Source of the DNA: Erythrobacteraceae bacterium
GTDB taxonomy: Bacteria; Pseudomonadota; Alphaproteobacteria; Sphingomonadales; Sphingomonadaceae
Length of the DNA: 64,000 bases
Direction of reading: 5' to 3'
Assembly (NCBI GenBank): GCA_024642525.1
Contig: JAHEAX010000002.1
Location: forward strand, 1 to 64,000
The notes below the pieces were generated by a model. That model was not told the origin of the DNA. It saw only the letters and a list, made by a program, of their open reading frames with translations, and made no database searches. This document shows positions 1-10,253 of this stretch, piece after piece (the stretch's first letter is position 1; the number at the start of each line of letters is the position of its first letter). A program made the translations under genes and the position numbers.

Positions 1-2
1 AG

Positions 3-221
3 GATGTGATGGAGCAATATCAGCTGCGCTATATTTCGCGGGCAGATCAGAAAGACCGCACCGCGACCACGCGGATCGCCATCAAGTCGTTCAACAAGCT
101 GATTGACCTGATCGAGGCGGGCGACCCTGATGCGGCAGAGCGGCACTGGTGCCTGCACCTGGCCAATTCGAACAAGCAATGGGCCACCGACAAGACCCTT
201 CGCGAAATTCTGGCAGACTGA
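3..221 (+). CDS. GntR-family transcriptional regulator, C-terminal (FCD-like) end, truncated by window start
   Basis: Reading frame open from the window edge; C-terminal 'IDLIEAGDPDAAERHWCLHLANSNKQW' resembles the FCD effector domain end of GntR/FadR proteins. Confidence 0.6.
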   Translation, partial: DVMEQYQLRYISRADQKDRTATTRIAIKSFNKLIDLIEAGDPDAAERHWCLHLANSNKQWATDKTLREILAD

Positions 222-263
222 TCGCTGCTGAACGCGCCGCCTGAAATCTAAGGAGGAACGCCA

Positions 264-1028
264 ATGAAACCCGATCTTGCCAGCCGCACTGTCATGCTGA
301 GCGGGGCATCGTCCGGCATCGGTGAACATCTGGCGGAGGTTCTGGCCCATGCGGGTGCCAATGTCGTGCTCGGCGCGCGGCGGACAGACCGGACAGAAGC
401 GCTTGCAAAGCGTATTCAGGCTGGCGGCGGCAAGGCCCTGGCGGTTCGGCTGGATGTGACGGACGAAGCATCGGTGATCGCTGCCTATGATGCGGCTGAA
501 AGCGCCTTTGGCATGGTGGACACGGTAATTGCCAATGCGGGCATTTCATCTGCTGGCCGCGCGACCGATGTGACTGAAGCCGGCCTGCGGGCTGTGCTCG
601 ATACCAACCTGCTCGGCGTTTACCTGCTTGCCCGAGAAGGCGCGAAGCGAATGATCGCAGGCGATATCCGCCAGACCCAAGCAGGGCGCGTCGTCCTGAT
701 TGGCTCGATCACGGCGGAGATGACTGCGCAGGGGGACGCCGCCTACGCCGCCAGCAAGGCGGCAGTGGCACATCTTGGCCGTCAGTTCGCGCGCGAATGG
801 GTGCGGCAGGGCATCAACGTCAACACCATCCAGCCCGGCTATATCCGCACCGAGATTTCCGGCGACTGGTTCGACACCGAGGGCGGCGCGCGGCAGATTG
901 GCAGCTGGCACCGCAAGCGGCTGATGGATATCGATGCGCTGGACGATGTGACGCTTTATCTATGTTCGGATGCCGCGCGCTATGTCACCGGTTCCACCAT
1001 CACCATCGATGACGGCCAATCGCTGTAG
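264..1028 (+). CDS. SDR family oxidoreductase
   Basis: GASSGIGEHLA nucleotide-binding motif, NAG motif, YAASKAA catalytic motif; RBS aggagg upstream. Confidence 0.92.
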   Translation: MKPDLASRTVMLSGASSGIGEHLAEVLAHAGANVVLGARRTDRTEALAKRIQAGGGKALAVRLDVTDEASVIAAYDAAESAFGMVDTVIANAGISSAGRATDVTEAGLRAVLDTNLLGVYLLAREGAKRMIAGDIRQTQAGRVVLIGSITAEMTAQGDAAYAASKAAVAHLGRQFAREWVRQGINVNTIQPGYIRTEISGDWFDTEGGARQIGSWHRKRLMDIDALDDVTLYLCSDAARYVTGSTITIDDGQSL

Positions 1029-1093
1029 CCGCGAGCATCCAGCCCTGAGGCCAGAACGATGCAAATCACCAAATTAGTGCCGGGGCTGACGAA

Positions 1094-1169
1094 TGGTGGG
1101 CGCTGACGGGCTCGAACCGCCGACCCTCTCGGTGTAAACGAGATGCTCTACCAACTGAGCTAAGCGCCC
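1094..1169 (-). tRNA. tRNA-Val (anticodon TAC)
   Basis: Reverse complement GGGCGCTTAGCTCAGTTGGTAGAGCATCTCGTTTACACCGAGAGGGTCGGCGGTTCGAGCCCGTCAGCGCCCACCA folds as a cloverleaf with encoded CCA; anticodon loop TTTACAC gives TAC. Confidence 0.95.
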
Positions 1170-1261
1170 AAACTTTGCGTTCGGAAAGGCGCTAATAGCG
1201 TCCGAAATTTCAAAAGCAATTGGTATTGGTGAAAATCGTGCCGGATCGCTACGGCAAGTGC

Positions 1262-2242
1262 ATGACGGACACGCATATCGAAGTTTTTGCCACTGGGGGC
1301 ACCATCGCAGGCATGGCCGGGTCGGCGACAAGGCGGGATTATCGCCCGGGACAGATCGGTATCGACGATCTGCTGGCGGGAATGGCTGCGCTGGGCCTGC
1401 CTGCCAAGCTGGTGGGCCACCAGTTTGCGAACATCGGATCGGAAGACATCGGGCCGGAATTGTGGCGCAAATTGCATGAAGCGGCTGCCCAAAGGATGGG
1501 CGATTCGGCGTGTCAGGGCATCATCATCACCCATGGCACCGATACGGCAGAAGAAACCGCCTTCCTGTTCGACCAGACTTTGCCGACCACAAAGCCGGTT
1601 GTGCTGGTGGGCGCAATGCGTCCGGCTGATGCTGTTGGCAGCGATGGAATGCGCAATTTTGCCAATGCAGTGCGCGTAGCCAGTGACCCGGAAGCGGCGG
1701 GGCGCGGCGTATTGCTGGTGATGAGCGACCATATCTTTGCCGCACGCGATGCCCGCAAGGCGCGGACCGAGGGCGCAAATGCATTTCGTGGTTTTCCGCG
1801 CGGGCCGGTTGGCCATGTTACCCCTGCATCGCTGGAATGGTTCGGGCCGCCATGGCGCGTGGATGAACCGGCACGTTTCGAATTTCACGAGAATATGCCG
1901 AAAGTCTCCATCCTTTACGCCTATGCCGGAATGTCGGCTGAAAACGTGGTGCAGGCGCTGGAAGGCGGGGCAAAAGGCCTTGTGCTGGCCGGGTTTGGCC
2001 ATGGTAATGCATCAGGGGGCATCCGGGCAGCGCTGGCAGATGCTGTGGCTGCAGGGGTGCCCGTTGTGCGGGCATCACGCGTGGATGAAGGGTTGGTGGA
2101 CCGCGAACCTGATGATGATGCCCATGGCTTTATTGCCGCCCGCGCCCTGGGGCCGCCCAAGGCGCGGATATTGCTGCAACTGCTGCTCGCAAACGGGATC
2201 AACGACCCCGTCCGCGCGCAACAGGCGTTTGACCGGCGTTAA
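1262..2242 (+). CDS. asparaginase (L-asparaginase family)
   Basis: EVFATGGTIAG and ITHGTDTAEETA signatures; start chosen at MTDTHIEV. Confidence 0.88.
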   Translation: MTDTHIEVFATGGTIAGMAGSATRRDYRPGQIGIDDLLAGMAALGLPAKLVGHQFANIGSEDIGPELWRKLHEAAAQRMGDSACQGIIITHGTDTAEETAFLFDQTLPTTKPVVLVGAMRPADAVGSDGMRNFANAVRVASDPEAAGRGVLLVMSDHIFAARDARKARTEGANAFRGFPRGPVGHVTPASLEWFGPPWRVDEPARFEFHENMPKVSILYAYAGMSAENVVQALEGGAKGLVLAGFGHGNASGGIRAALADAVAAGVPVVRASRVDEGLVDREPDDDAHGFIAARALGPPKARILLQLLLANGINDPVRAQQAFDRR

Positions 2243-3345
2243 GGCGTTACGAGATATTTCTCGCCCGTGTGCATGGCACGGTAATCGGTTGCCGCTTCCT
2301 TGGTCAGCATTTCTTCCAGCGATACCTTCGCCTTGTAGCTGCTGGCAAATGTCGTCGTCAGATTATCCAACACGCGCTTGCGCATACGGACCATAGTTTC
2401 CATCCCTGCGTTGGCGAGGAATGGGGTCAGCAACCAACCTGACAGCGTGAAGCCGAAGCCGTAAGACGGCGTAAGGATGGTCGGCCCGAGGTCGAGGCGG
2501 CCATAGATATACATCTTCTTCTGCTGGTTCGAACCGTAGCGATTATAGTCGGTCATCTTGCTGACGGCGACTTGTTCCATCGCCTTGAAGACTGTGTCCA
2601 CCATGGTGCCGCCGCCAATCGGATCGAAACCGAAGAAAGCGTCGGTTTCATCAATTGCACTGCGCAATTGGTGCATGAAATCATCATCCGACGAATTCAC
2701 GACATATTTCGCGCCGATGCCCTTGAGCAGATCGACCTGTTCCTGCTTGCGGACGATATTGATCAGTTCAAGCCCGTCTTCCTGGCAGATTTTGTTGAGC
2801 ATCTGGCCAAGGTTGGATGCAGCAGCCAGATGTACGATGGCTTTCTGGCCTTCCATCCGTGCGGTTTCGGCGAAGCCCAGCGCTGTCATCGGATTGACGA
2901 AGGCAGATGCGCCGTCTTCACATGAAACATCACCCAGCGGCAGGCACATGGCTGCTTCTGCGATGGCATATTGCGAAAATGCATTGCCCGGAACGCAGGC
3001 AACGCGCTGGCCGACCAGTGCCTGCGCCATTTCGCTGTCACCTGCCGCGATGACGGTGCCTGCACCTTCGTTGCCAACCGGCAGGCGCTGGCCGTGACGA
3101 CCCTTTGCTCCGCTGGCGAATGGTTCGGGCATTTTTGCCACGATCTTGCCGGGCGAATATTGCGCATTTTCAAGGTCAGCCGGGCCAAACAGCAAGGCAA
3201 GATCGGACGGGTTGATGGGCGCAGCTTCCATGCGGACCAGAACCTGTGTCGGCTTGGGATCGGGGAAGGTGCTTTCCGCAACTTCCACCGTCAGAGTGCC
3301 GTCAGCTTCCAGCGTTGTGAAAATCTGTTTTCCGGTAGTGCTCAT
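2239..3345 (-). CDS. zinc-binding-dehydrogenase / quinone-oxidoreductase-like MDR protein
   Basis: GroES-like N-terminus (PTQVLVRMEAAPINPSDLALLFG) and Rossmann region; start overlaps truA stop (TGATG). Confidence 0.82.
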   Translation of the reverse strand: MSTTGKQIFTTLEADGTLTVEVAESTFPDPKPTQVLVRMEAAPINPSDLALLFGPADLENAQYSPGKIVAKMPEPFASGAKGRHGQRLPVGNEGAGTVIAAGDSEMAQALVGQRVACVPGNAFSQYAIAEAAMCLPLGDVSCEDGASAFVNPMTALGFAETARMEGQKAIVHLAAASNLGQMLNKICQEDGLELINIVRKQEQVDLLKGIGAKYVVNSSDDDFMHQLRSAIDETDAFFGFDPIGGGTMVDTVFKAMEQVAVSKMTDYNRYGSNQQKKMYIYGRLDLGPTILTPSYGFGFTLSGWLLTPFLANAGMETMVRMRKRVLDNLTTTFASSYKAKVSLEEMLTKEAATDYRAMHTGEKYLVTP

Positions 3346-4115
3346 CAAATGTGCTCCTGCATTGTGTCTTGTTCTTCGGGATAATCGGCATGGACGAAGT
3401 AGAGCCCATGGGGCGGGGCGTTCAAGCCCAATTCCTGCCTGTCGCGCGCTTGCAGCGCATCGGCAATCCGGTTTTCTTCCCACCGGCCCATGCCAACCAG
3501 TGCAAGACACCCTACCATGGATCGAACCTGGTGATGCAAGAAACTGCGGGCAGCGGTTTCCACCAGCACCCATTCGCCTTCGCGGCGGATGTCCAGCCGG
3601 TCCAGCGTCTTGACCGGACTTTCCGACTGGCAATGGACCGAGCGGAAAGTGGTGAAATCGTGCAAGCCCACCAGCGATCGTGCGGCGCGCTGCATCGCAT
3701 CTGCGTCCAGGTCTGGCCGGATATGCCAGGCCCGCTTCTTGTCGAGCGTAAGCGGAGCGCGGCGGTTGAGTATCTTGTAGATGTAACTGCGCCCGATGCA
3801 GGAAAAACGGGCATGCCAGTCATCAGGTTTGATCTCGCAGCGGGTCACGGCGATTGGCGCAGGACGCAATTTTGCGTTCAATGCCTCTGCCAGTCGGAAC
3901 GGGGATATATCCTTGGCAATGTCGACATGGCTGCGCATCGCCAGCGCGTGAACGCCGGAATCCGTACGCCCCGCTGAATGGAGTATCGCTTCCTCGCCCG
4001 TCACATCGAAAATCGCCTGTTCCAGCGATTGCTGGATAGTTGACCCATGTTTCTGGCGTTGCAGGCCCTGAAAGGGCGTGCCGTCAAATTCGAGAGTAAG
4101 CGAAAATCGGGTCAC
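3345..4115 (-). CDS. truA: tRNA pseudouridine(38-40) synthase TruA
   Basis: [43 protein letters not shown] motifs; GTG start overlaps fmt stop (GTGA). Confidence 0.95.
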   Translation of the reverse strand: MTRFSLTLEFDGTPFQGLQRQKHGSTIQQSLEQAIFDVTGEEAILHSAGRTDSGVHALAMRSHVDIAKDISPFRLAEALNAKLRPAPIAVTRCEIKPDDWHARFSCIGRSYIYKILNRRAPLTLDKKRAWHIRPDLDADAMQRAARSLVGLHDFTTFRSVHCQSESPVKTLDRLDIRREGEWVLVETAARSFLHHQVRSMVGCLALVGMGRWEENRIADALQARDRQELGLNAPPHGLYFVHADYPEEQDTMQEHI

Positions 4116-5017
4116 CCCAGCTTCGTCCCGCAGGGGACGGTTCGGCCGCGCAGGAAAGCGCCCAGTTCCATCACCGGCTTGCCTGCCCGCTGAATACTGA
4201 CCGGGCGCAGTGCCTGCTGACCGCAAGCAATCGTCATGGCATCGTCAATCGTGGCGCCAGCCTCGCCCGAACCTTCGACCACTTCGGCTTTCAGCAGCTT
4301 GATCCGCTCCCCATCCAGATCGAACCATGCGCCGGGGAAGGGGGCAAAGGCGCGAACCTGCCGTTCGATTTCTTCGGCGCTGTGCGCAAAGTCGATTTTG
4401 GCCTCGGCCTTGTCGATCTTGGGGGCGTAGCTTGCCTCGGCATCATCCTGCGCAACAGCTTGCAGCATCGGTAGGTCGATAAGGGTGCCGACCATCAATT
4501 GCGCGCCCAGTTCGGCCAGTTCCTCGGTGAGTTCGCCAGCGGTCTTGTCCTCGATCGGGGTGCGAAGGGTTGCCAGCATCGGGCCGGTATCTAGCCCGGC
4601 TTCCATTTGCATTATGGTGATGCCGGTCACCTTGTCGCCTGCAAGGATGGATCGTTGTATCGGCGCGGCGCCGCGCCAGTGGGGCAGCAGCGATGCATGG
4701 ACGTTGAGGCAGCCGTGACGCGGCATATCCAGCACTGCTTGCGGTAATATCATGCCATAGGCCGCCACGACTGCGAGGTCGGCATCGAGCGCGGCAAACG
4801 CTGCTTGCGCCTCTGCATCCTTCAGCGAAGCGGGGCTGCGCACTTCGATGCCTCGAATCTCCGCCTCGATCTGGACTGGCGAAGGTTGCAGTTTCTTGCC
4901 CCTGCCCGCGCGGCGGGGCGGCTGGGTGTAGGCAGCGACGATAGTGTGATTGGCCTCGTCCAGCGCGGCCAGTGTCGGCACGGCGAATTCGGGCGTTCCC
5001 ATGAAAATGATGCGCAT
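4112..5017 (-). CDS. fmt: methionyl-tRNA formyltransferase
   Basis: [56 protein letters not shown]. Confidence 0.97.
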   Translation of the reverse strand: MRIIFMGTPEFAVPTLAALDEANHTIVAAYTQPPRRAGRGKKLQPSPVQIEAEIRGIEVRSPASLKDAEAQAAFAALDADLAVVAAYGMILPQAVLDMPRHGCLNVHASLLPHWRGAAPIQRSILAGDKVTGITIMQMEAGLDTGPMLATLRTPIEDKTAGELTEELAELGAQLMVGTLIDLPMLQAVAQDDAEASYAPKIDKAEAKIDFAHSAEEIERQVRAFAPFPGAWFDLDGERIKLLKAEVVEGSGEAGATIDDAMTIACGQQALRPVSIQRAGKPVMELGAFLRGRTVPCGTKLG

Positions 5018-5070
5018 GACCCGCTAGGTCGGACTTCCTATTGCGCGGCGCAAGCCCTATCTTTCATTCC

Positions 5071-5667
5071 ATGGCATCCCAAGAGATCGAGACACTGGCA
5101 TCGGCGCTTGCGCGGCTTCCCGGATTAGGGCCGCGTTCTGCGCGCCGTGCAGTGCTTTGGCTGGTTAAACGGCGCGAAACAGCGCTGGTCCAATTACTGG
5201 ATGCGCTGACACAGGTTCGTGACAGGCTGGTGGAATGCGAAACCTGCGGCAATGTCGATACGATGAACCCGTGCGGAATCTGTTCCGATCCGCGCCGTGA
5301 CCAGACTTCCATCTGCGTGGTGGAAGACGTGGCCGACCTGTGGGCGCTGGACCGGGCGAAGCTGTTCACTGGCCGCTATCACGTGCTGGGCGGCAAATTG
5401 TCCGCCATGGACGGGGTGCGGCCTGAGGACCTTAATATCGGTGCATTGCTCGACCGGGCGGCCCAAGGCGGCATCGACGAGATCGTGCTCGCCATGAATG
5501 CGACGTTGGAAGGGCAGACGACAGCCCATTACCTTGCCGAACGGCTGGAACGTTATCCGGTGCGCATCACCCGGCTGGCACATGGCCTGCCGGTGGGGGG
5601 CGAGCTTGATTATCTGGATGAAGGCACGCTGGCGCAGGCATTGCGCGCCAGAAAGCCGATGATCTGA
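5071..5667 (+). CDS. recR: recombination mediator protein RecR
   Basis: [20 protein letters not shown]4-type [30 protein letters not shown] Toprim. Confidence 0.97.
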   Translation: MASQEIETLASALARLPGLGPRSARRAVLWLVKRRETALVQLLDALTQVRDRLVECETCGNVDTMNPCGICSDPRRDQTSICVVEDVADLWALDRAKLFTGRYHVLGGKLSAMDGVRPEDLNIGALLDRAAQGGIDEIVLAMNATLEGQTTAHYLAERLERYPVRITRLAHGLPVGGELDYLDEGTLAQALRARKPMI

Positions 5668-5730
5668 CCGCTTGCCGAATGACCTGCCAATGGCATTGCG
5701 AAATTGGCAGACGCGCACTATCTGGCACCT

Positions 5731-6300
5731 ATGGCTATCCGTGAAATCCTAGAAGTGCCGGACCCCCGGCTAAAAACCGTGTCGACGCCGGTCGAAAAGT
5801 TCGATGACGAACTCAAGACCCTGGTCGAAGACATGTTCGAAACAATGTATGATGCGCCAGGCATCGGCCTTGCGGCCATTCAGGTGGGCGTACCCTTGCG
5901 CGTGCTGGTAATCGACCTTCAGCCGGACGATCCCGATGCCGAACCGGAAGTATGTACCGCGCATGGCGGCCACCATCACACGCATCAGCCGACGCTGAAA
6001 GAACCGCGGGTTTTCATCAATCCGGAAATTCTCGACCCGGCAGAAGAACTGGCCACATACCAGGAAGGCTGCCTGTCGGTGCCGGATATCTATGCCGATG
6101 TCGATCGGCCGGCCACGTGCCGCGTGCGTTATCAGGACCTCGACGGCAAGTTGCATGAAGAAGATCTTGATGGCTTGATGGCGACGTGCATCCAGCACGA
6201 GATGGACCACCTTGAAGGCATACTGTTCATCGACCATCTCAGCAAATTGAAGCGCGGAATGGCGCTTAAGAAGCTGGACAAGATGCGCAAGGCCGCCTGA
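5731..6300 (+). CDS. def: peptide deformylase
   Basis: GIGLAAIQVGV, EGCLSVP, QHEMDHLEGILFIDHLS motifs. Confidence 0.97.
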   Translation: MAIREILEVPDPRLKTVSTPVEKFDDELKTLVEDMFETMYDAPGIGLAAIQVGVPLRVLVIDLQPDDPDAEPEVCTAHGGHHHTHQPTLKEPRVFINPEILDPAEELATYQEGCLSVPDIYADVDRPATCRVRYQDLDGKLHEEDLDGLMATCIQHEMDHLEGILFIDHLSKLKRGMALKKLDKMRKAA

Positions 6301-6323
6301 CCGGTCTTGACCTGCCCAACAAG

Positions 6324-6350
6324 AACCCCGGCCACTGGCCGGGGTTTTCG
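6324..6350 (+). terminator. Rho-independent terminator between def and the convergent csp-like gene
   Basis: AACCCCGGCC-ACT-GGCCGGGGTT stem followed by TTCGTTT. Confidence 0.8.
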
Positions 6351-6352
6351 TT

Positions 6353-6751
6353 TCAGCCGTTGCGGTTCATCACTTCAAGCGCGCGGCGGCAATCATCCGC
6401 ACATTCCTGGCACATCTGGGCGCAGCGCTGGCAATGCGGATTGTCATGCCTGGAACATTCGCCTTCGCAGGCGACGCACGCCTCGATGCAGGTTTCCAGC
6501 ATGGCCTTGAGAACCGCGACATTGCCTGCCGTACGCCGTGTGGCCACGCGATAGGTCGCAGTGCAAATGTCCGAACAGTCGGAACATACGCGGATGCATT
6601 CGGCCATGGCCATCGCCTCGGCACTGCAGGCATCTGCGCAGCTGTTGCAAATGGCCGCACAATACATGGCATGCTTGACCGCTTCGGCCAGTTCTTCGTT
6701 GAAGTTGGCACCGACTTGGGGATGGTCGGCAATCATTTCCTTGATCGACAT
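6353..6751 (-). CDS. four-helix bundle copper-binding protein (Csp / DUF326-like), Cys-rich
   Basis: 132 aa with 17 Cys in CxxxC/CxxC spacing (MYCAAICNSCADAC...CIRVCSDCSDIC...CIEACVACEGEC...CQRCAQMCQECADDC); no signal peptide apparent. Confidence 0.87.
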   Translation of the reverse strand: MSIKEMIADHPQVGANFNEELAEAVKHAMYCAAICNSCADACSAEAMAMAECIRVCSDCSDICTATYRVATRRTAGNVAVLKAMLETCIEACVACEGECSRHDNPHCQRCAQMCQECADDCRRALEVMNRNG

Positions 6752-6866
6752 GGAACTTCCTATTTTTGCTGGGTTTCACCTATCAAGCGAGCCAGCCTTG
6801 CGGTTGTTCCACAATAATCGGGAAACCCCTCTTCCCGACCACGCCTGTTCCAGCTATGTTCCATTT

Positions 6867-8288
6867 ATGGATATCATAGCACTTATCGTTGGAATTGTTG
6901 CTCTTATCATTGGCGCGGCGGCTGGCTGGCTTGCCGGATCACGGCCTGTGGCGGATTGGAAAACGCGCCATGCGGAACGCGATGCAGAGGCGAAAGACCT
7001 GTCTGAAAAACTGTCGCGCATGGCGCCGGAACTGGCGACGATGAGCGACCGCGCAGCCCGCGCAGATGGCCTTGCAGCGCAGCTCGATAGTGCCCGTGCT
7101 GATAAGGAAGGCCTTGCAGCCGAACTGGCGACATTGAAGGCCAATGCCGCCAATTTCGAAGAGCAGAAACGTCTGTTGGTCGAAGCCAAGGAAGCCATGC
7201 TCAAGGAATTCAAGCTGACTGGGTCCGATGTGCTTGGCCGCGCGCAGGAAGAATTCCTCAAAAATGCCAGCGAACGTTTCGGAAATTCGGAAAAGACTAA
7301 CAAGGAAGCGGTCGCAGCCTTGCTCGAACCGGTGAACCAGCGCCTCAAATCCTATGAAGACCAGGTCACCAACCTTGAAAAGCAGCGGGTCGAGGCGTTC
7401 GGCGGCCTGCGCGACCAGATCGAACAGATGCGTCTGGGGCAGGAAGAAGTCCGGCGCGAGGCGCAGCGGCTTGGCAATTCGCTCACCAATGCACCAAAGG
7501 CGCGGGGCCGCTGGGGTGAACGCGCGCTTCAGAACGTGCTGGAGCAATGCGGCCTGTCTCAGCATACCGATTTCAATCTCGAACAGTCAGTCGATACGGC
7601 AGATGGCCGCCTGCGCCCCGATGCCATCGTCAATGTGCCGGGCCAGAAGAAACTGGTGATCGATGCCAAGGTTTCGCTCAACGCCTATCAGGAGGCGTTC
7701 GAGGCGGACGATGATGATGTGCGCAAGGCAGCATTGGTGGCCCACGCCAAATCCATGCGCAGCCATGTGCAAACGCTCGGTGCCAAAAGCTACCAGAGCC
7801 AGTTCGAAGACGCACCCGACTATGTGGTGATGTTCGTGCCGGGCGAACATTTCGTCGCAGCCGCGCTGGAAACAGACCCTGAACTGTGGGACTTTGCCTT
7901 CAAGAACGGTGTGTTGCTGGCCACACCGACCAATCTGGTGGCGATTGCCCGCACGGTGGCGCAAGTCTGGCGGCAGGACCAGCTGGCTGATGAAGCCCGC
8001 GAAATCGGCCGCATGGGCAGCGAGCTATACGATCGTCTCCGCACAGCCTCGGAACATCTGAAAAGAATGGGGTCCGGGCTTGAAAGCGCCGTCGGCAATT
8101 ACAACAAGTTTGTCGGCAGCTTTGAACGCAATGTGCTCACCTCGGGCAAGCGCCTGGCGGAAAAAGGTATTGAAATCGGCAAGAAGGAAATCGAGGAAGT
8201 GCCGCTGGTCGAAAGCTTACCACGCTACACTTCTGCCGATGTCACGGAACAGGCCGCACTGCCATCTGTTGATGATACGCAAACATAA
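6867..8288 (+). CDS. rmuC: DNA recombination protein RmuC
   Basis: N-terminal TM segment, coiled coil, then RWGERALQNVLEQCGL ... VIDAKVSLNAYQEAFEADDD ... YVVMFVPGEHFVAAAL. Confidence 0.93.
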   Translation: MDIIALIVGIVALIIGAAAGWLAGSRPVADWKTRHAERDAEAKDLSEKLSRMAPELATMSDRAARADGLAAQLDSARADKEGLAAELATLKANAANFEEQKRLLVEAKEAMLKEFKLTGSDVLGRAQEEFLKNASERFGNSEKTNKEAVAALLEPVNQRLKSYEDQVTNLEKQRVEAFGGLRDQIEQMRLGQEEVRREAQRLGNSLTNAPKARGRWGERALQNVLEQCGLSQHTDFNLEQSVDTADGRLRPDAIVNVPGQKKLVIDAKVSLNAYQEAFEADDDDVRKAALVAHAKSMRSHVQTLGAKSYQSQFEDAPDYVVMFVPGEHFVAAALETDPELWDFAFKNGVLLATPTNLVAIARTVAQVWRQDQLADEAREIGRMGSELYDRLRTASEHLKRMGSGLESAVGNYNKFVGSFERNVLTSGKRLAEKGIEIGKKEIEEVPLVESLPRYTSADVTEQAALPSVDDTQT

Positions 8289-8297
8289 TGGTCGGAG

Positions 8298-9017
8298 TTG
8301 GAAATGCGGTATTCAATCGGTGCAGTCCTCCTGTTGTTGTCCCTTGCTGGCTGCAAACGGGACGAAGCGCCAGCCGACAAGATCAAGGATGCCGCTGAAG
8401 AACTGGTCGAAAGCGTCGACGGCAATGGTCCGGCCATGCTGCAGGAAGGGCTTTATGCCCCGCGCGATGAATGCACGTCGATTGCCGGCGCCAGCGCTTT
8501 CCGCGAACGGCTGGCAAGCGTAGTCGAAGCGCGCGATATTGATGGCCTCGTCGCCTTGGCGGCAAATGATGTCCAGCTTGATTTTGGCGGCGGGTCAGGC
8601 GCGCAGGAATTGCGCAAGCGGCTTGCCGACAAGGACTGGAAGCTGTGGGACGAACTCGACACGCTCCTTACACTGGGCTGTGCTGCCAACGATCAGGGCG
8701 GCATTACTCTGCCTTGGTATTTCAACCAGAAGATTGAAAAGATTGATCCGATGATGGGGATGATCGTGATGGGGCAGGATGTGCCTCTACGCGCCGGTCC
8801 GGGCGACAAAGACAAGCCCGTGCGGATGCTATCATGGGATGCAGTAGAACTGGCCGCTGGCTTGCAGCCGGACAAGCCCTACCAGAATGTGAAACTGCCC
8901 GATGGCACCCTTGGCTTTGTAGAAACCTCGAAATTGCGCAGCCTGATCGCCTATCGGATGATTGCGTCGAGCCGTGATGGCGACTGGCGCTTCACGACGC
9001 TGATTGCGGGGGATTGA
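8298..9017 (+). CDS. SH3-like-domain lipoprotein, hypothetical
   Basis: Signal/lipobox LLLLSLAGC; C-terminal 'VPLRAGPGDKDKPVRMLSWDAVEL' resembles bacterial SH3 domain. Start may be 8304. Confidence 0.65.
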   Translation: MEMRYSIGAVLLLLSLAGCKRDEAPADKIKDAAEELVESVDGNGPAMLQEGLYAPRDECTSIAGASAFRERLASVVEARDIDGLVALAANDVQLDFGGGSGAQELRKRLADKDWKLWDELDTLLTLGCAANDQGGITLPWYFNQKIEKIDPMMGMIVMGQDVPLRAGPGDKDKPVRMLSWDAVELAAGLQPDKPYQNVKLPDGTLGFVETSKLRSLIAYRMIASSRDGDWRFTTLIAGD

Positions 9018-9429
9018 CCTGTTCCAGCACGGCAACATGACCCCTTGATCGCAGGAAAGGACGATTGGATGCGCGTTCGATTGTCGGGGCGGCGGCCAGC
9101 AACGCTTCGATAGACTGTTCCTGACTATACACCTGCTGCGGGCAAAAGCTGCGTGAACCTTTCATCGGGCCCGGCAATCAGCCGGTCCTGTTTGATGCGC
9201 CATACGCCATCGGTCTGATCGCAGCCGACACCCGCGTTCAGCGTATCATCGTGAAAATGCAGCTTGGCATCTGCTGGTTCAGCAGGTGCCGGATTGTCAA
9301 TTTCAAGAATGCGCCAATGGCTGCGCCTGCCAACTGGCTTTCGAGCGAGCCATGTGCAGTGCAGGCCGCCAGCAGACAAGCAAGGTTGAGGGGCAGGGTA
9401 TGCGCATGGCGGGCCATTATGGCCGCCAT
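8992..9429 (-). pseudogene. META-domain (HslJ-like) lipoprotein, disrupted by two compensating frameshifts
   Basis: Frame A gives a lipoprotein N-terminus (LNLACLLAACTAHGSLESQLAG), frame B gives HWRILEIDNPAPAEPADAKLHFHDDTLNAGVGCDQTDGVWRIKQDRLIAGP, then frame A again GPMKGSRSFCPQQVYSQEQSIEALLAAAPTIERA; together these form a META-like domain. The tail overlaps the convergent upstream gene. Confidence 0.7.
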
Positions 9430-9452
9430 CCCTGGTTGCCGCTGAATGCAGT

Positions 9453-10253
9453 TCAGTTTTCGAGGCTGTGCAGCACTTCATAGGCGAGTACGGCACCGGC
9501 CACAGCAGCATTAAGGCTGTCTGCACGTCCGCGCATAGGCATCGTCACGCGCAGGTCGCAGGCCGTTTCATAATCTTCCGGCAGGCCGCGGGATTCGTTG
9601 CCGACAAGCATGAAGCACGGTGCCGTGTAAGGCGCACCGCGATAATCCTGCGAATCGCGCAAGGAAGCTGCCACCAGCTGCCCTTCGCCTTCGCGCAGCC
9701 AACTGATAAAATCATCCCATCCGGCCTGCGCGATCTGCTGTGTGAAGACAGCACCCATGCTGGCCCGCACGGCCTCCACGGAAAACGGATCTGCGCAATC
9801 ATCCACCAGTATCAGGCCGCCAGCGCCCACTGCATCGCAAGTGCGCAGCATGGTGCCCAGATTACCCGGATCACGCAAAGCCTGAGCCACCATCCAGATC
9901 GGTCCGGCGCTCCTGTCGAGCGATTGCAGGGATGTATCGAACTCTGAAAACATCCCGGCAACTGCCTGCGGATTGTCCTTGCCGGTTATCTTGGAAAGAA
10001 TGTCGGCGCTGGTTTCGATGATTTCGCCGCCCGCCATCATAACAGCGCGTTCCAGATCATCCAGCAAGGGGTGCGGGTCGCGGCCCGTTGCCATCACCAG
10101 CATTTCAGGCACTTTGCCGGTTTCTCGCGCATCGGTCAGCAAGCGCAGCCCTTCGACGAGAAATTTGCCTTCCCTGCGGCGGTTCTTCTTGTCGCGGAGG
10201 CCCCGCAGATATTTGACGGTCGGATTGGAAAAACCGGTAATCTCGCGGCGCAT
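9453..10253 (-). CDS. TrmH-family RNA methyltransferase (SpoU)
   Basis: QALRDPGNLGTMLRTCDAVGAGGLILVDDCADPFSVEAVRASMGAVF, LVGNESRGLPEDYE. Confidence 0.92.
   Translation of the reverse strand: MRREITGFSNPTVKYLRGLRDKKNRRREGKFLVEGLRLLTDARETGKVPEMLVMATGRDPHPLLDDLERAVMMAGGEIIETSADILSKITGKDNPQAVAGMFSEFDTSLQSLDRSAGPIWMVAQALRDPGNLGTMLRTCDAVGAGGLILVDDCADPFSVEAVRASMGAVFTQQIAQAGWDDFISWLREGEGQLVAASLRDSQDYRGAPYTAPCFMLVGNESRGLPEDYETACDLRVTMPMRGRADSLNAAVAGAVLAYEVLHSLEN

Noticed and set aside
6561-6866. N-terminal extension of the rmuC ORF
   Set aside because: Antisense to the Csp-like gene; RmuC-like TM start is at 6867 (MDIIALIVGIVALIIG)
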